Below, one piece after another: positions 16,346-23,733 of a DNA stretch of 37,031 nt (position 1 is its first letter; the number at the start of each line of letters is the position of its first letter). The stretch comes from an uncultured Georgenia sp. (GTDB lineage: Bacteria > Actinomycetota > Actinomycetes > Actinomycetales > Actinomycetaceae). The notes under the pieces were generated by a model. It saw only the letters and a program-made list of their open reading frames with translations, searched no databases and was not told the DNA's origin. The position numbers were made by a program, and so were the translations under genes. The DNA is taken from positions 1 to 37,031 of the forward strand of contig NZ_CALGNQ010000090.1 of assembly GCF_937958535.1 (NCBI RefSeq). The letters run 5' to 3'.

Positions 16346-17718
16346 CAGGTCACCGCCATGACGATCGTGCCGAGGACCATCCCGACCACCTGGACCACAC
16401 CGGCCACCGCGAGCAGCTTGGGGTGGTTGACCGGGACGCTGCCCATGGTCTCGCCGGTGCGGCCGTTGACCGCGACGTAGTGGAGGAAGGACCGCCCGTT
16501 CGAGCGCTTCTCGTGGTAGCTGTACAGCCACACCGGCAGGTAGGCCGCCGCCCAGCGCTGGCCCCGGATGTCGACCTCCTGCCGGTCCCAGCGCACCCCC
16601 CGGTCGTAGAAGCCGAGGGTCTCGTCGGCCACGCGGTGCCGGGTGACGTCGCGCGCCTGCCGCTCGACGAGCGGGGCAAGCTCGGCGATGTTCGAGTCAC
16701 GCCGCTCGGAGGTGAAGCCGGCGATGTAGTTCGCGTCGTAGCGGACCGAGTTCTCGACGTCGAACGGCATGATCGCGTTGATGATGTTGTTGGAGTTGAG
16801 GCTCGTGTCCTGGTTCCGGCGCTCGGCGGCCGCCTCGACGGTCAGGTCGTTGATGTAGATGTCCAGCTCGCGCCGCACGCGGTAGACGTCGGCGTCGTAC
16901 ACCCGCCGCTTCCGGTCACCGCTGCCGACCATGTACGTCCGGGTGCAGTGCTCCCCCTCCCCGGCGAACCGGGCGTGGGCGTTGATGTCGACCACCATGT
17001 ACGGCAGGTACACCCCCATGACGTTCTCGGGGGCGAACTCCTTGAGGAAGCGGGGGTGGGCGAAGGCCCGCCGCTTCTTGACGAACCCGCGGATCCGCTC
17101 GACGGCGTCCTCCTTGCGGAGGCGGAAGGGCAGCACCATGTCGGGCACGGCGCCGTTGGGGATCTGCTGGTTGACGGAGAGCTTGTTCCGGCACCAGTGG
17201 CACCGGGCCTGGGTGCTCTCGGCGGTGTTGACCACGACCTCCGCACCGCAGGCCGTGCACTTGAAGGTCAGCACCTCGTCGGTCGAGGCGACGATGTCCT
17301 GCGAGCCGGACCCGATGACCAGACCGGTCAGGGTCCGGATGTCCTGGTTGATGAACAGCTCGTCGTCCTGCTTGCCCCACTCGTGCCGGCAGAACAGGCA
17401 GCGCAGCAGCCCGCTGGCGGTGTTGAGGCTGATCTCGGTGGCACCGCAGCGGGGGCATTTGGCCAACCCGTCCTGCGCATCGGCGTCCGTCCGGACGACC
17501 TGCGGCCCGTCCGTCCCTGCGGGCGGAGGGGAGGTGACGACAGGCGGGGTGGTCGGCGGGGGCGGGGCGACCGGTGGGGCGGTCGGCGGGGGCGGGGCGG
17601 CGGCCACCCCGGGGTGCGGGAAGCCGGCGGCGGGCTGCCCGGAGGGGGCGGGCGGTGCCGCCGGAGGGGTGGTGGGTGCGGCCGGCTGTGCCCGCTCAGG
17701 GTCCTGCGTCGTGGTCAT
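16345..17718 (-). CDS. Double zinc-ribbon protein, TFIIB-type (YdjG-like), with C-terminal membrane helix (457 aa)
   Basis: The ATG directly follows the TAG of the preceding gene (TAGATG), so translation is coupled. Residues 1-75 are a Pro/Ala-rich disordered tail. Two four-cysteine zinc ribbons follow: Cys88/91 with Cys107/110 (CPRCG...CLFC) and Cys154/157 with Cys173/176 (CTACG...CHWC). Residues about 185-430 form a conserved-looking domain with VLPFRLRKEDA, VMGVYLPYMVVDI and YLPVWLYSY, typical of zinc-ribbon proteins annotated as TFIIB-type or primosome-like but acting with SPFH proteins at membranes. A hydrophobic helix (about 434-456) closes the protein, with the catalytically unassigned domain in the cytoplasm. 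In Bacillus subtilis the related YdjG works with YdjI in PspA-linked envelope stress; the same role here is inferred from the gene order. Confidence 0.78.
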   Translation of the reverse strand: MTTTQDPERAQPAAPTTPPAAPPAPSGQPAAGFPHPGVAAAPPPPTAPPVAPPPPTTPPVVTSPPPAGTDGPQVVRTDADAQDGLAKCPRCGATEISLNTASGLLRCLFCRHEWGKQDDELFINQDIRTLTGLVIGSGSQDIVASTDEVLTFKCTACGAEVVVNTAESTQARCHWCRNKLSVNQQIPNGAVPDMVLPFRLRKEDAVERIRGFVKKRRAFAHPRFLKEFAPENVMGVYLPYMVVDINAHARFAGEGEHCTRTYMVGSGDRKRRVYDADVYRVRRELDIYINDLTVEAAAERRNQDTSLNSNNIINAIMPFDVENSVRYDANYIAGFTSERRDSNIAELAPLVERQARDVTRHRVADETLGFYDRGVRWDRQEVDIRGQRWAAAYLPVWLYSYHEKRSNGRSFLHYVAVNGRTGETMGSVPVNHPKLLAVAGVVQVVGMVLGTIVMAVT

Positions 17719-19227
17719 CTACAGCCCAAGGACCTTGGCCTTCGCTGCGTCGTAGTCGGCCTGCGTGATGAGGCCCTGGTCGAGCAGCGTCTTGAGCTGG
17801 CTGAGCTTGGCCACCGGGTCCTCCGGGGCCGCGGCGCCCTGAACGGGCGGCTCGGGGGCGGGCGGCGCCTGCGGGGCAGGCTCCTGCCCCGGCGGGGGCG
17901 GCGGGGCCTGGGCCGGGCTCTGCGGCTGGCCCTGCGGCGGCCCGTAGCCCTGCGGCGGCTGCGCGTACCCCTGCCCCTGGTACCCGTATCCCTCGGCCTG
18001 CGGGCCCTGACCCTGCGTCTGCTGCCCGTAGTAGGGCTGCTGGCCGTAGCCCTGTGGCGGCTGGCCCTGCGGCGGCTGGCCCGGACCGTGGGGCGGGTGG
18101 CCGGGGCCCTGCGGCGGCTGGCCGTAGCCGCCCGACGGCGGGCCGTAGGCGGCCTGCGGCACCTGCTGGTAGCTGTGCTGGTATCCCGGGGCGACCGGCT
18201 GCTGCAGCCCGCCCATCGCCCCGCCGGCGGCGTTCATGCCCATGCCGAGGAAGGCCATGCCGGCCCCGCCACCGCCGCTCTCCCCCGCGGCCTGGATGCC
18301 GCGGGCGGCGGCCTGCTGCATGAAGGAGTTGCCGCGCGCTCCGCCGAGGGCGTCGGCCTTCTTCACGTCGCTGAGCAGCTTGCGAGTGTCCTCGTCGTAC
18401 TCGATCGCCTGGATGGCGACCTTGACGATGGCCAGACCGCGGTCGGAGGTCCAGCGGTAGCCCTGCTCGACAGCCTGGCTCAGCGACTGGGCGAACCCGA
18501 CGGAGTCGGACTGGATCCGGGTGATCCGGTTCCCCTGGCTCGGGTCGTTGGTGTAGATCGAGAAGGCCTGCGCCAGCGAGCCGACCACCTCGTTGAAGAG
18601 CTGGCTGGCGGCGTCGTTGTCCAGGTCGGAGAAGTCGAACACCCGCGGCGCGTCGCCGAGGTAGGTCTGCGGCACGAACTGCCGGACGAAGAGGATCGGG
18701 TCGACGATGCGCAGCGTGTAGGTGCCCCGGGTGATCGCGCCGACCTGGGCGCCGAGGTACGCGTCGTCCCAGTAGATCTCGGACTGGGTGCCGAAGCGGT
18801 TGTTCGGGATCTCCTTGAGGTTGACGTAGAACGCCAGCTGCCGGGAGCCCGGCTGGCCACCGAACTTGAACCGCTCCCACGACGTCGTCACGGTCGGGCT
18901 GAGAATGCCGTCACCGGCGAAGATCGACTGGGAGTTCTGGTCGTCGGAGGTGTAGATGAACCCGCCGGGCTCGGCGATGAACCCGGTGATCTGACCGTCC
19001 TGGAGGGTGATGAGCCCGTGGCCCTCCGGCACGAGGATCTTGCTGCCGTTGGTGATGATGTGGGCCGAGCCCTGGGTGTTCGAGCCGCGCCCCATGTTCT
19101 GCCCCTGAGGGACGGCGGGGAAGATCGCGGCCGTGGGGGCCAGGCTCCGGGGCGGGACGAGGAAGTCCTTCCACTGGTCGGCCATGGTGCCGCCGAGCGC
19201 GCCGGTGAACGCCTTGATGAACCCCAT
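17719..19227 (-). CDS. SPFH-domain protein with C-terminal SHOCT (YdjI-like, 502 aa)
   Basis: GGAGG seven bases upstream sets the ATG at 19227 (MGFIKAFTGALGG). Residues about 20-280 match the SPFH 'virion core'/YdjI group: SNTQGSAHIITNGSKILVPEGH near the start, VNLKEIPNNRFGTQSEIYWDD in the middle, and a helical stretch ending SDVKKADALGG. Residues about 320-465 are a low-complexity Gly/Pro/Gln/Tyr region, probably disordered and multivalent. Residues 470-502 (LSQLKTLLDQGLITQADYDA) are a SHOCT motif, usually a C-terminal oligomerisation or recruiting element. SPFH proteins form membrane-associated scaffolds. It is the first gene of the coupled operon. No pspA gene accompanies it in this window. 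Confidence 0.82.
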   Translation of the reverse strand: MGFIKAFTGALGGTMADQWKDFLVPPRSLAPTAAIFPAVPQGQNMGRGSNTQGSAHIITNGSKILVPEGHGLITLQDGQITGFIAEPGGFIYTSDDQNSQSIFAGDGILSPTVTTSWERFKFGGQPGSRQLAFYVNLKEIPNNRFGTQSEIYWDDAYLGAQVGAITRGTYTLRIVDPILFVRQFVPQTYLGDAPRVFDFSDLDNDAASQLFNEVVGSLAQAFSIYTNDPSQGNRITRIQSDSVGFAQSLSQAVEQGYRWTSDRGLAIVKVAIQAIEYDEDTRKLLSDVKKADALGGARGNSFMQQAAARGIQAAGESGGGGAGMAFLGMGMNAAGGAMGGLQQPVAPGYQHSYQQVPQAAYGPPSGGYGQPPQGPGHPPHGPGQPPQGQPPQGYGQQPYYGQQTQGQGPQAEGYGYQGQGYAQPPQGYGPPQGQPQSPAQAPPPPPGQEPAPQAPPAPEPPVQGAAAPEDPVAKLSQLKTLLDQGLITQADYDAAKAKVLGL

Positions 19228-19405
19228 CCGAAATCCTCCGTGAGCAGCCGGGTCTCCCCCATCGGAACCAGCGACTTTACCAGCGCGGTGTCGGCGCTCG
19301 GGCTGCTTCCGCCCCGGAGCATACCCACAGCGGGGGTACGGACGGTGGACGTCGGACCGGCCTGCGGCCCGCAGCGTCGATGCGCCGGGCGGGAGGGACG
19401 GCGAA

Positions 19406-19432
19406 GGCTCGGAGCAGCGCGTGCTCCGGGCC
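19406..19432 (-). terminator. Hairpin after the repeat-containing hydrolase gene
   Basis: GGCTCGGAGCA (19406-19416) pairs with TGCTCCGGGCC (19422-19432), with one G-T pair and a five-base loop. It lies 12 bases beyond the hydrolase stop and upstream of the SPFH operon, whose promoter must lie within the remaining 19228-19405. Confidence 0.65.
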
Positions 19433-19444
19433 TTGCGCAGGGGG

Positions 19445-21109
19445 TCAGCGGCGGATGCCGAGGGTGTCGCGGCCGTCGCCGTCCCAGTCGCCCACGAGGG
19501 TGGTGTCGGAGGCGCGACCGTAGACCAGCACGGTCTCGGCGTCACCCCCGCGCAGGGAGTTGCTGACGTAGTAGGTGCGGTCGCGGCGCACGGTCAGGCT
19601 GTCGGCGCGGTCTGCGTCCCAGTCGCCGACGTAGACGTCGTCACCGGCCCGCCCGTAGTGCAGCACGGTGTCGGCGTCGCCGCCGCGGATCGCGTTCTTC
19701 ACGTGGTAGGTCTTGCCGCGGCGCACGGTGAAGGTGTCGCGACCGTCGCCGTCCCAGTCGCCGACGAGGACGTCGTCGCCGCTGCGGCCGTAGCGGATCA
19801 CCCGGTCGGCGTCACCGCCGGTGACGGAGTTCTTCACGTGGTAGGTCTTGCCGCGGCGCACGGCGAAGGTGTCGGTGCCGTCGCCGTCCCAGTCGCCGAC
19901 GTAGACGCGGTCCCCGGCCCGGCCGTAGTTGATGACGCGGGTGGGCCCGCCGGTGCTGTTGGCGTCGCGGATGTAGAAGGTCTTGCCGATGCGGTAGGCC
20001 AGGGTGTCGGTGCCGTCCCCGTCCCAGTCGCCGACGTAGACACGTCCGGCCCGGTTCCCGTACTGGAGCACCCGGTCGGCGGCACCGGTGAAGCTGTTGC
20101 TCAGGTGGTACTCGCGGCCGGTGCCGCCGACGCCGCCGTCGTCGATGGAGCGGGTGCTGGAGCCGTCGTCGCCGGGGATCGTCGGGCGCGGCGCCGGCGC
20201 GGGCGAGGGCGACTCCCTGCCGGAGGAGGGCTCGCGGGACTCCTCGCCGCCGGAGGAGGAGCCCTTCTGGTCGGAGGCACGGGCGGCGGGCAGGTGCTGG
20301 GTGATCTCGCGGTCCATGATGGCGGCGAACTGCCGGCCGCGGCCGTGGCCGACGCCGGAGGGCCAGGTGGCGTCGGTGACGAAGCCGGCATCCGTGTACC
20401 AGCTGTAGCCGCCGCGGGCGCCCCACGAGCTTGTCGTGTACGCCTCGTCGGCGGTGCCGGTGTCGAAGGACACCACGGTCGATCGCCGGTACTCCTGCGA
20501 GAACGAGGCCTTCGTCGCGGGCGCGCCGCCGTAGGCGATCGCCACGGCCAGGTCGACGGAGTGCGCCTCGCCGTGGGCCGGGAGGAAGAAGCGGGTGGTC
20601 CACTGCGCGCCGGAGGAGTAGCCACCGATGACGACGCGGTCGAGGTCGATGTCGTACTGCGACGTGACCCGGGAGATGAGGTCGGAGGACCAGCGGGCCT
20701 TGCCCACGGCGTTGCGCGAGTCGTACCAGCAGTTGTCGGTGCCGTCGCAGCCGGGTGCCGGCGCTTCGGGCGTGAGGAGCAGCAGGTTGTGCTTGCGGGC
20801 CACCGCGACCAGTCCGGCGTCGCCGTCGGCGTCGAGCAGGTAGGTGCTGTTCGGGTTGTCCAGCCCGTAGCCCCCGGACCCGTCGGTGTAGACGAGCAGC
20901 CCGACCGGGCGCGACCAGTCCAGCCCGGCGGCGAAGATGTGGTAGCTCGACGTGAGACCGGCGGAGGTGAAGGACTGGTCCAGCCGGTTCGTCAGCGCGC
21001 CTCCTGCGCCGCCCGTCGATGCGGCGCTCGCCGGCGCGGCGACCCCCGCGACGACCAGACCGGTAGCGACGAGTGCGGTCACGCCGGCCTGCTTGATGCG
21101 TCGGTACAC
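19445..21109 (-). CDS. Secreted alpha/beta hydrolase with five C-terminal FG-GAP-like repeats (554 aa)
   Basis: A GTG at 21109 (MYRRIKQAG) is chosen because a G-run lies six bases upstream and a clean signal peptide ending PASA-AS follows; the frame is open 59 codons further but without a signal at its start. Residues about 45-275 are an esterase/PHB-depolymerase-like alpha/beta hydrolase with nucleophile Ser165 in GYSSG, likely His255 (SGVGHGRG) and an acid among Asp216/Asp221. Four Cys are absent; one pair, Cys121 and Cys127, may bond. A Ser/Pro/Asp linker (about 280-330) leads to five repeats with VGDWDGDG at 359, 404, 449, 494 and 539, exactly 45 residues apart. Such Asp-rich loops bind calcium in FG-GAP/VCBS modules. 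An extracellular polymer-binding esterase is inferred. Confidence 0.8.
   Translation of the reverse strand: MYRRIKQAGVTALVATGLVVAGVAAPASAASTGGAGGALTNRLDQSFTSAGLTSSYHIFAAGLDWSRPVGLLVYTDGSGGYGLDNPNSTYLLDADGDAGLVAVARKHNLLLLTPEAPAPGCDGTDNCWYDSRNAVGKARWSSDLISRVTSQYDIDLDRVVIGGYSSGAQWTTRFFLPAHGEAHSVDLAVAIAYGGAPATKASFSQEYRRSTVVSFDTGTADEAYTTSSWGARGGYSWYTDAGFVTDATWPSGVGHGRGRQFAAIMDREITQHLPAARASDQKGSSSGGEESREPSSGRESPSPAPAPRPTIPGDDGSSTRSIDDGGVGGTGREYHLSNSFTGAADRVLQYGNRAGRVYVGDWDGDGTDTLAYRIGKTFYIRDANSTGGPTRVINYGRAGDRVYVGDWDGDGTDTFAVRRGKTYHVKNSVTGGDADRVIRYGRSGDDVLVGDWDGDGRDTFTVRRGKTYHVKNAIRGGDADTVLHYGRAGDDVYVGDWDADRADSLTVRRDRTYYVSNSLRGGDAETVLVYGRASDTTLVGDWDGDGRDTLGIRR
19448..20122 (-). repeat. Five tandem 135-bp coding repeats
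   Basis: The C-terminal repeats of the hydrolase have an exact period of 45 codons, and the DNA itself is still visibly similar (the motif encoding VGDWDGDG recurs near-identically, as does the one for RRGKTYHVKN). The fourth copy reads DWDADRAD, losing part of the Asp-Gly-Asp-Gly loop. Recent copying or ongoing homogenisation is suggested. Confidence 0.75.
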
Positions 21110-21131
21110 AAGAACCCCCCGATAGTTGACT

Positions 21132-21146
21132 GACGACGCGGTCGTC
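21132..21146. promoter_or_regulatory. Perfect 6-3-6 palindrome upstream of the hydrolase gene
   Basis: GACGAC-GCG-GTCGTC lies 22 bases before the GTG start of the minus-strand hydrolase. A dimeric regulator site or a leader hairpin are both possible. Confidence 0.3.
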
Positions 21147-21354
21147 CCCACGCGTCGGCGGGGGGACGGCCCCTCGGCCACGGCCACGGCCTGCGCGGAC
21201 CCGGCGAGCACGACCGCATCCAGTGTCGGGCGAAAATGGCCACTTTGGAGACAACTGTCGTCGAGGTCACGTGTGGTGGGCCCCACATGGAATCCCGGCG
21301 AAGCGCTGGCACGCGCGTTGCCTGCCCGCTACCGTCGGCGTCAGGTGCACGTGT

Positions 21355-21376
21355 CACCGGCCGCCGGCGGCCGGTG
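21355..21376. promoter_or_regulatory. Perfect 22-bp palindrome and adjacent hairpin in a gene-free 536-bp region
   Basis: CACCGGCCGCC followed directly by its reverse complement forms an uninterrupted 22-bp palindrome. A second inverted repeat ACGTCCG-GCGTC-CGGACGT lies at 21402-21420. The region 21110-21645, between divergent secreted-enzyme genes, has open frames on both strands but none with protein-like composition, so I call no gene there. Confidence 0.35.
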
Positions 21377-21645
21377 TGGTGCGTCCGGAGCGCGGTCGTG
21401 GACGTCCGGCGTCCGGACGTAGCCGAGGCGTGCCGGCTGCGTGGCGGGGGGGCAGCGATGGCGCGGCGGTGCCGAGGTGGCCGACGATCCGGGCGCGCTC
21501 GCGCGCACGCGCCTCCCGCGACACCTGCCCGGCGGGTCCCGACGTCATGGCCCGTCCCCGGCGCGACGGGGGAGGTGAGGACCCTGGCTCGGACACGGCG
21601 ATGACGCGTGTTGGGAAGAGGCGAGTGAGAGGGCAACGACGACCC

Positions 21646-23472
21646 ATGGAAGTCAGCACAGAGACAGCGAGCGCCGTCCGTCGCGGACGGTTGCTCCTCG
21701 TGGCGGCCGCCGGAGCGGCACTGGTCGCCTCGCTGGTGGCCACCCCGCCGTCACAGGCGCAGGAGGGGCAGGTCACCGGCCTGACCGTCGAGCAGCAGCA
21801 GGGCTTTGCCACCCTGCGGTGGGATCCGGTCCCCGGTGCCACCGAGTACGAGATCGAGCGCACGCCGGTCGACGAGGACGACGAGGTCACCGGTGACCCG
21901 GTGATCACCGGTATCTGGCGCCCGGAGCGGCAGGTCGACCAGGTCGAGCCGGCTTTCGCCGACGCGAACTTCGACCCTGGTGACCGCTTCCGGTGGCGGG
22001 TGCGGGTGCCGGGCCAGGAGTTCTCCGAGCCCGTGCACGACACCACGCTGCCGCAGTGGGGTGACCCGCAGGTGCCGGGGGAGAACCTGCGCACCCAGTG
22101 GGAACGGACGGGGGCCGCGACCTACACGAGCGACGTCGAGGAGTACGCGTACACCGCCGCCCTCGACGCCGCCGGCGACCGGGTGCGGGTGGTGGAGATC
22201 GGCCGCACGCTGCAGGACCGGCCGATCAACATGTTCGTCATCGGGTACCCGGAGCCCCCGGCGACGGCCGCAGAGGTCGCCGACTCCGCGGCCGCACTGG
22301 TGAACTGCAACGTCCACGGCAACGAGCCGTCCTCGCGGGAGGCGTGCCTCATCCTGGCACGCGAGCTCGCCTTCGCCGACGACGAGCGCACCATCGACCT
22401 GCTGTCGAACACCACGGTGCTCCTCGTCCCGTCGATCAACGGTGACGGCCGGGCGCTCAACCGCCGCGGCAACCTCGTCAACCAGGACCTCAACCGGGAC
22501 TTCTCGCTCATCCGCCAGCCTGAGACGTTCGCCTTCACGCAGATGCTGCGCGACTACCGGCCCGACGCCGCCTTCGACGGGCACGAGTTCGGCAACAGCC
22601 AGGCCGGTGACCTGCCGGTGATGTTCCCGCGGCACCTCAACGTCCCGGAGCCGGTCCACCTGCAGAGCAAGCACCTCGTCGAGGACTGGCTCTACGAGCA
22701 TGGCTCGCAGGACGGCTGGTGGTACTGCCCGTACGGCTGCCAGGGCGGCGGTGCCGTGGGGCTGAGCCAGGAGACCATCCTGCGCAACACCCTCGGACTG
22801 AAGAACATCGTCGGCGTCCTGCTCGAGGCGCGCAGCTCGGGCGGCGCCACCCGGCCCAGCGACGGCGGCACCAACACCCCGGAGAGCCGCAAGCGCAAGA
22901 CCTACTCGGCGATCTACACCTACCACCAGTTCTTCGACTACTTCCGCGCCCACCAGGCCGACATCCTCCGGGCCGGCGAGGAAGGACGGCGCGCCCAGAC
23001 GGCGAACACCGGGCCGATCGTCTTCCGCGGCTCCTACCCGGTGCCGGCGTTCCCGGCCCCGCACCCGGGGCAGGCGCCGCCACCGGACGAGGTCCCCGGT
23101 CCCGACCAGGTCCTCGACGAGGAGCGGCTGTGCGGCTACCTCCTCACCGAGGAGCAGTACCACGGCCCGCGGTCGGACAGCCCACCCGGGTTCGAGACGA
23201 CGCTCGCCGACCGGATCGCCGCCCACGGCTGGCGGGTCCAGGTGCGGCCCAACGGGTACATGGTGCCGCTGACTCAGGAGGAGCGCGGGCTCATCCCGCT
23301 GCTGCTCGACGGACAGGCGGCCGAGCCGTGGACCGCGGCGCAGCGGCTGTACTGGCCACCGGCGAACCCCAAGGCCGCGCTGCCCGACAGCGCGTGCGGA
23401 CGCTCCGCCGGCTACGCACCGCCCAGGGCGACGTCCACCCCGCAGGCCGCTCTCGGCTACGTGACCGACTGA
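21646..23472 (+). CDS. Secreted M14 zinc carboxypeptidase (608 aa)
   Basis: Starting at ATG 21646 gives MEVSTETASAVRRGR and a signal peptide ending PSQAQ-EG (about residue 39); an in-frame ATG at 21601 is the alternative. The ribosome site (GAGAGGG) is distant, so the exact start is uncertain. Residues about 40-135 form a fibronectin-III-like domain (GFATLRWDPVPGATEYEIER). Residues about 160-460 are the M14 catalytic domain: zinc ligands His224 and Glu227 (NVHGNE), the DLNRDF motif (281-286), a probable third ligand His313 (FDGHEFG) and a probable catalytic Glu394 (LLEARSSGG). The C-terminal 140 residues are a separate domain without recognised motif. It should trim peptides outside the cell; possible peptidoglycan-peptide substrates cannot be excluded. 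It is monocistronic, closed by a hairpin. Confidence 0.83.
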   Translation: MEVSTETASAVRRGRLLLVAAAGAALVASLVATPPSQAQEGQVTGLTVEQQQGFATLRWDPVPGATEYEIERTPVDEDDEVTGDPVITGIWRPERQVDQVEPAFADANFDPGDRFRWRVRVPGQEFSEPVHDTTLPQWGDPQVPGENLRTQWERTGAATYTSDVEEYAYTAALDAAGDRVRVVEIGRTLQDRPINMFVIGYPEPPATAAEVADSAAALVNCNVHGNEPSSREACLILARELAFADDERTIDLLSNTTVLLVPSINGDGRALNRRGNLVNQDLNRDFSLIRQPETFAFTQMLRDYRPDAAFDGHEFGNSQAGDLPVMFPRHLNVPEPVHLQSKHLVEDWLYEHGSQDGWWYCPYGCQGGGAVGLSQETILRNTLGLKNIVGVLLEARSSGGATRPSDGGTNTPESRKRKTYSAIYTYHQFFDYFRAHQADILRAGEEGRRAQTANTGPIVFRGSYPVPAFPAPHPGQAPPPDEVPGPDQVLDEERLCGYLLTEEQYHGPRSDSPPGFETTLADRIAAHGWRVQVRPNGYMVPLTQEERGLIPLLLDGQAAEPWTAAQRLYWPPANPKAALPDSACGRSAGYAPPRATSTPQAALGYVTD

Positions 23473-23489
23473 GCTCCCGGCCCGGCGCG

Positions 23490-23524
23490 TGCGTCCCCGA
23501 GCGCCCCGGCTGCTCGGGGACGCA
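23490..23524 (+). terminator. Hairpin after the carboxypeptidase gene
   Basis: TGCGTCCCCGAGC (23490-23502) pairs with GCTCGGGGACGCA (23512-23524) around a nine-base loop, 18 bases after the stop. Confidence 0.75.
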
Positions 23525-23677
23525 GGGTCGTCGCGCGCGGGTCTGACCTGCGCCGGCCGTGCGGCAGCCGCCCGCGGGACCGGGTCCGCACGATCTGAAC
23601 CGGACCATTCCGGCATACCCGGCTGCCTTTGCGCGTGCCTGCCCGCTTGTCCTACGCATGGGAACCACATGTCCCGG

Positions 23678-23692
23678 AGTTGCTGCGCAACT
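23678..23692. promoter_or_regulatory. Perfect 6-3-6 palindrome upstream of the sugar cluster promoter
   Basis: AGTTGC-TGC-GCAACT ends five bases before the -35 box of the promoter at 23698-23726. The TTGC...GCAA core recalls operators of ROK and LacI-type sugar regulators. No regulator gene for this cluster lies within the window, so the cognate protein is elsewhere or beyond the right edge. Confidence 0.5.
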
Positions 23693-23697
23693 TATGC

Positions 23698-23726
23698 TTG
23701 ACGACTGACGGAAGTGTCCCTAAGGT
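23698..23726 (+). promoter_or_regulatory. Strong promoter of the sugar cluster, apparently leaderless
   Basis: TTGACG (23698-23703) and TAAGGT (23721-23726) are 17 bases apart. The -10 box ends seven bases before the ATG at 23734, so transcription should start at or within a base of the start codon and the mRNA would have no 5' leader or ribosome binding site. Leaderless mRNAs are common in actinobacteria. Confidence 0.6.
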
Positions 23727-23733
23727 CTCGCCC

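Noticed and set aside
16345..17718. Zinc-ribbon protein as a replication or transcription factor
   Set aside because: The C-terminal membrane helix and coupling to an SPFH gene and a membrane protein fit the envelope-associated YdjG group better.
21223..21645. N-terminal extension of the carboxypeptidase by 141 codons, and small frames in the same stretch
   Set aside because: The extension is Arg/Gly/Cys-rich without protein-like pattern and would bury the signal peptide in the middle of the protein.
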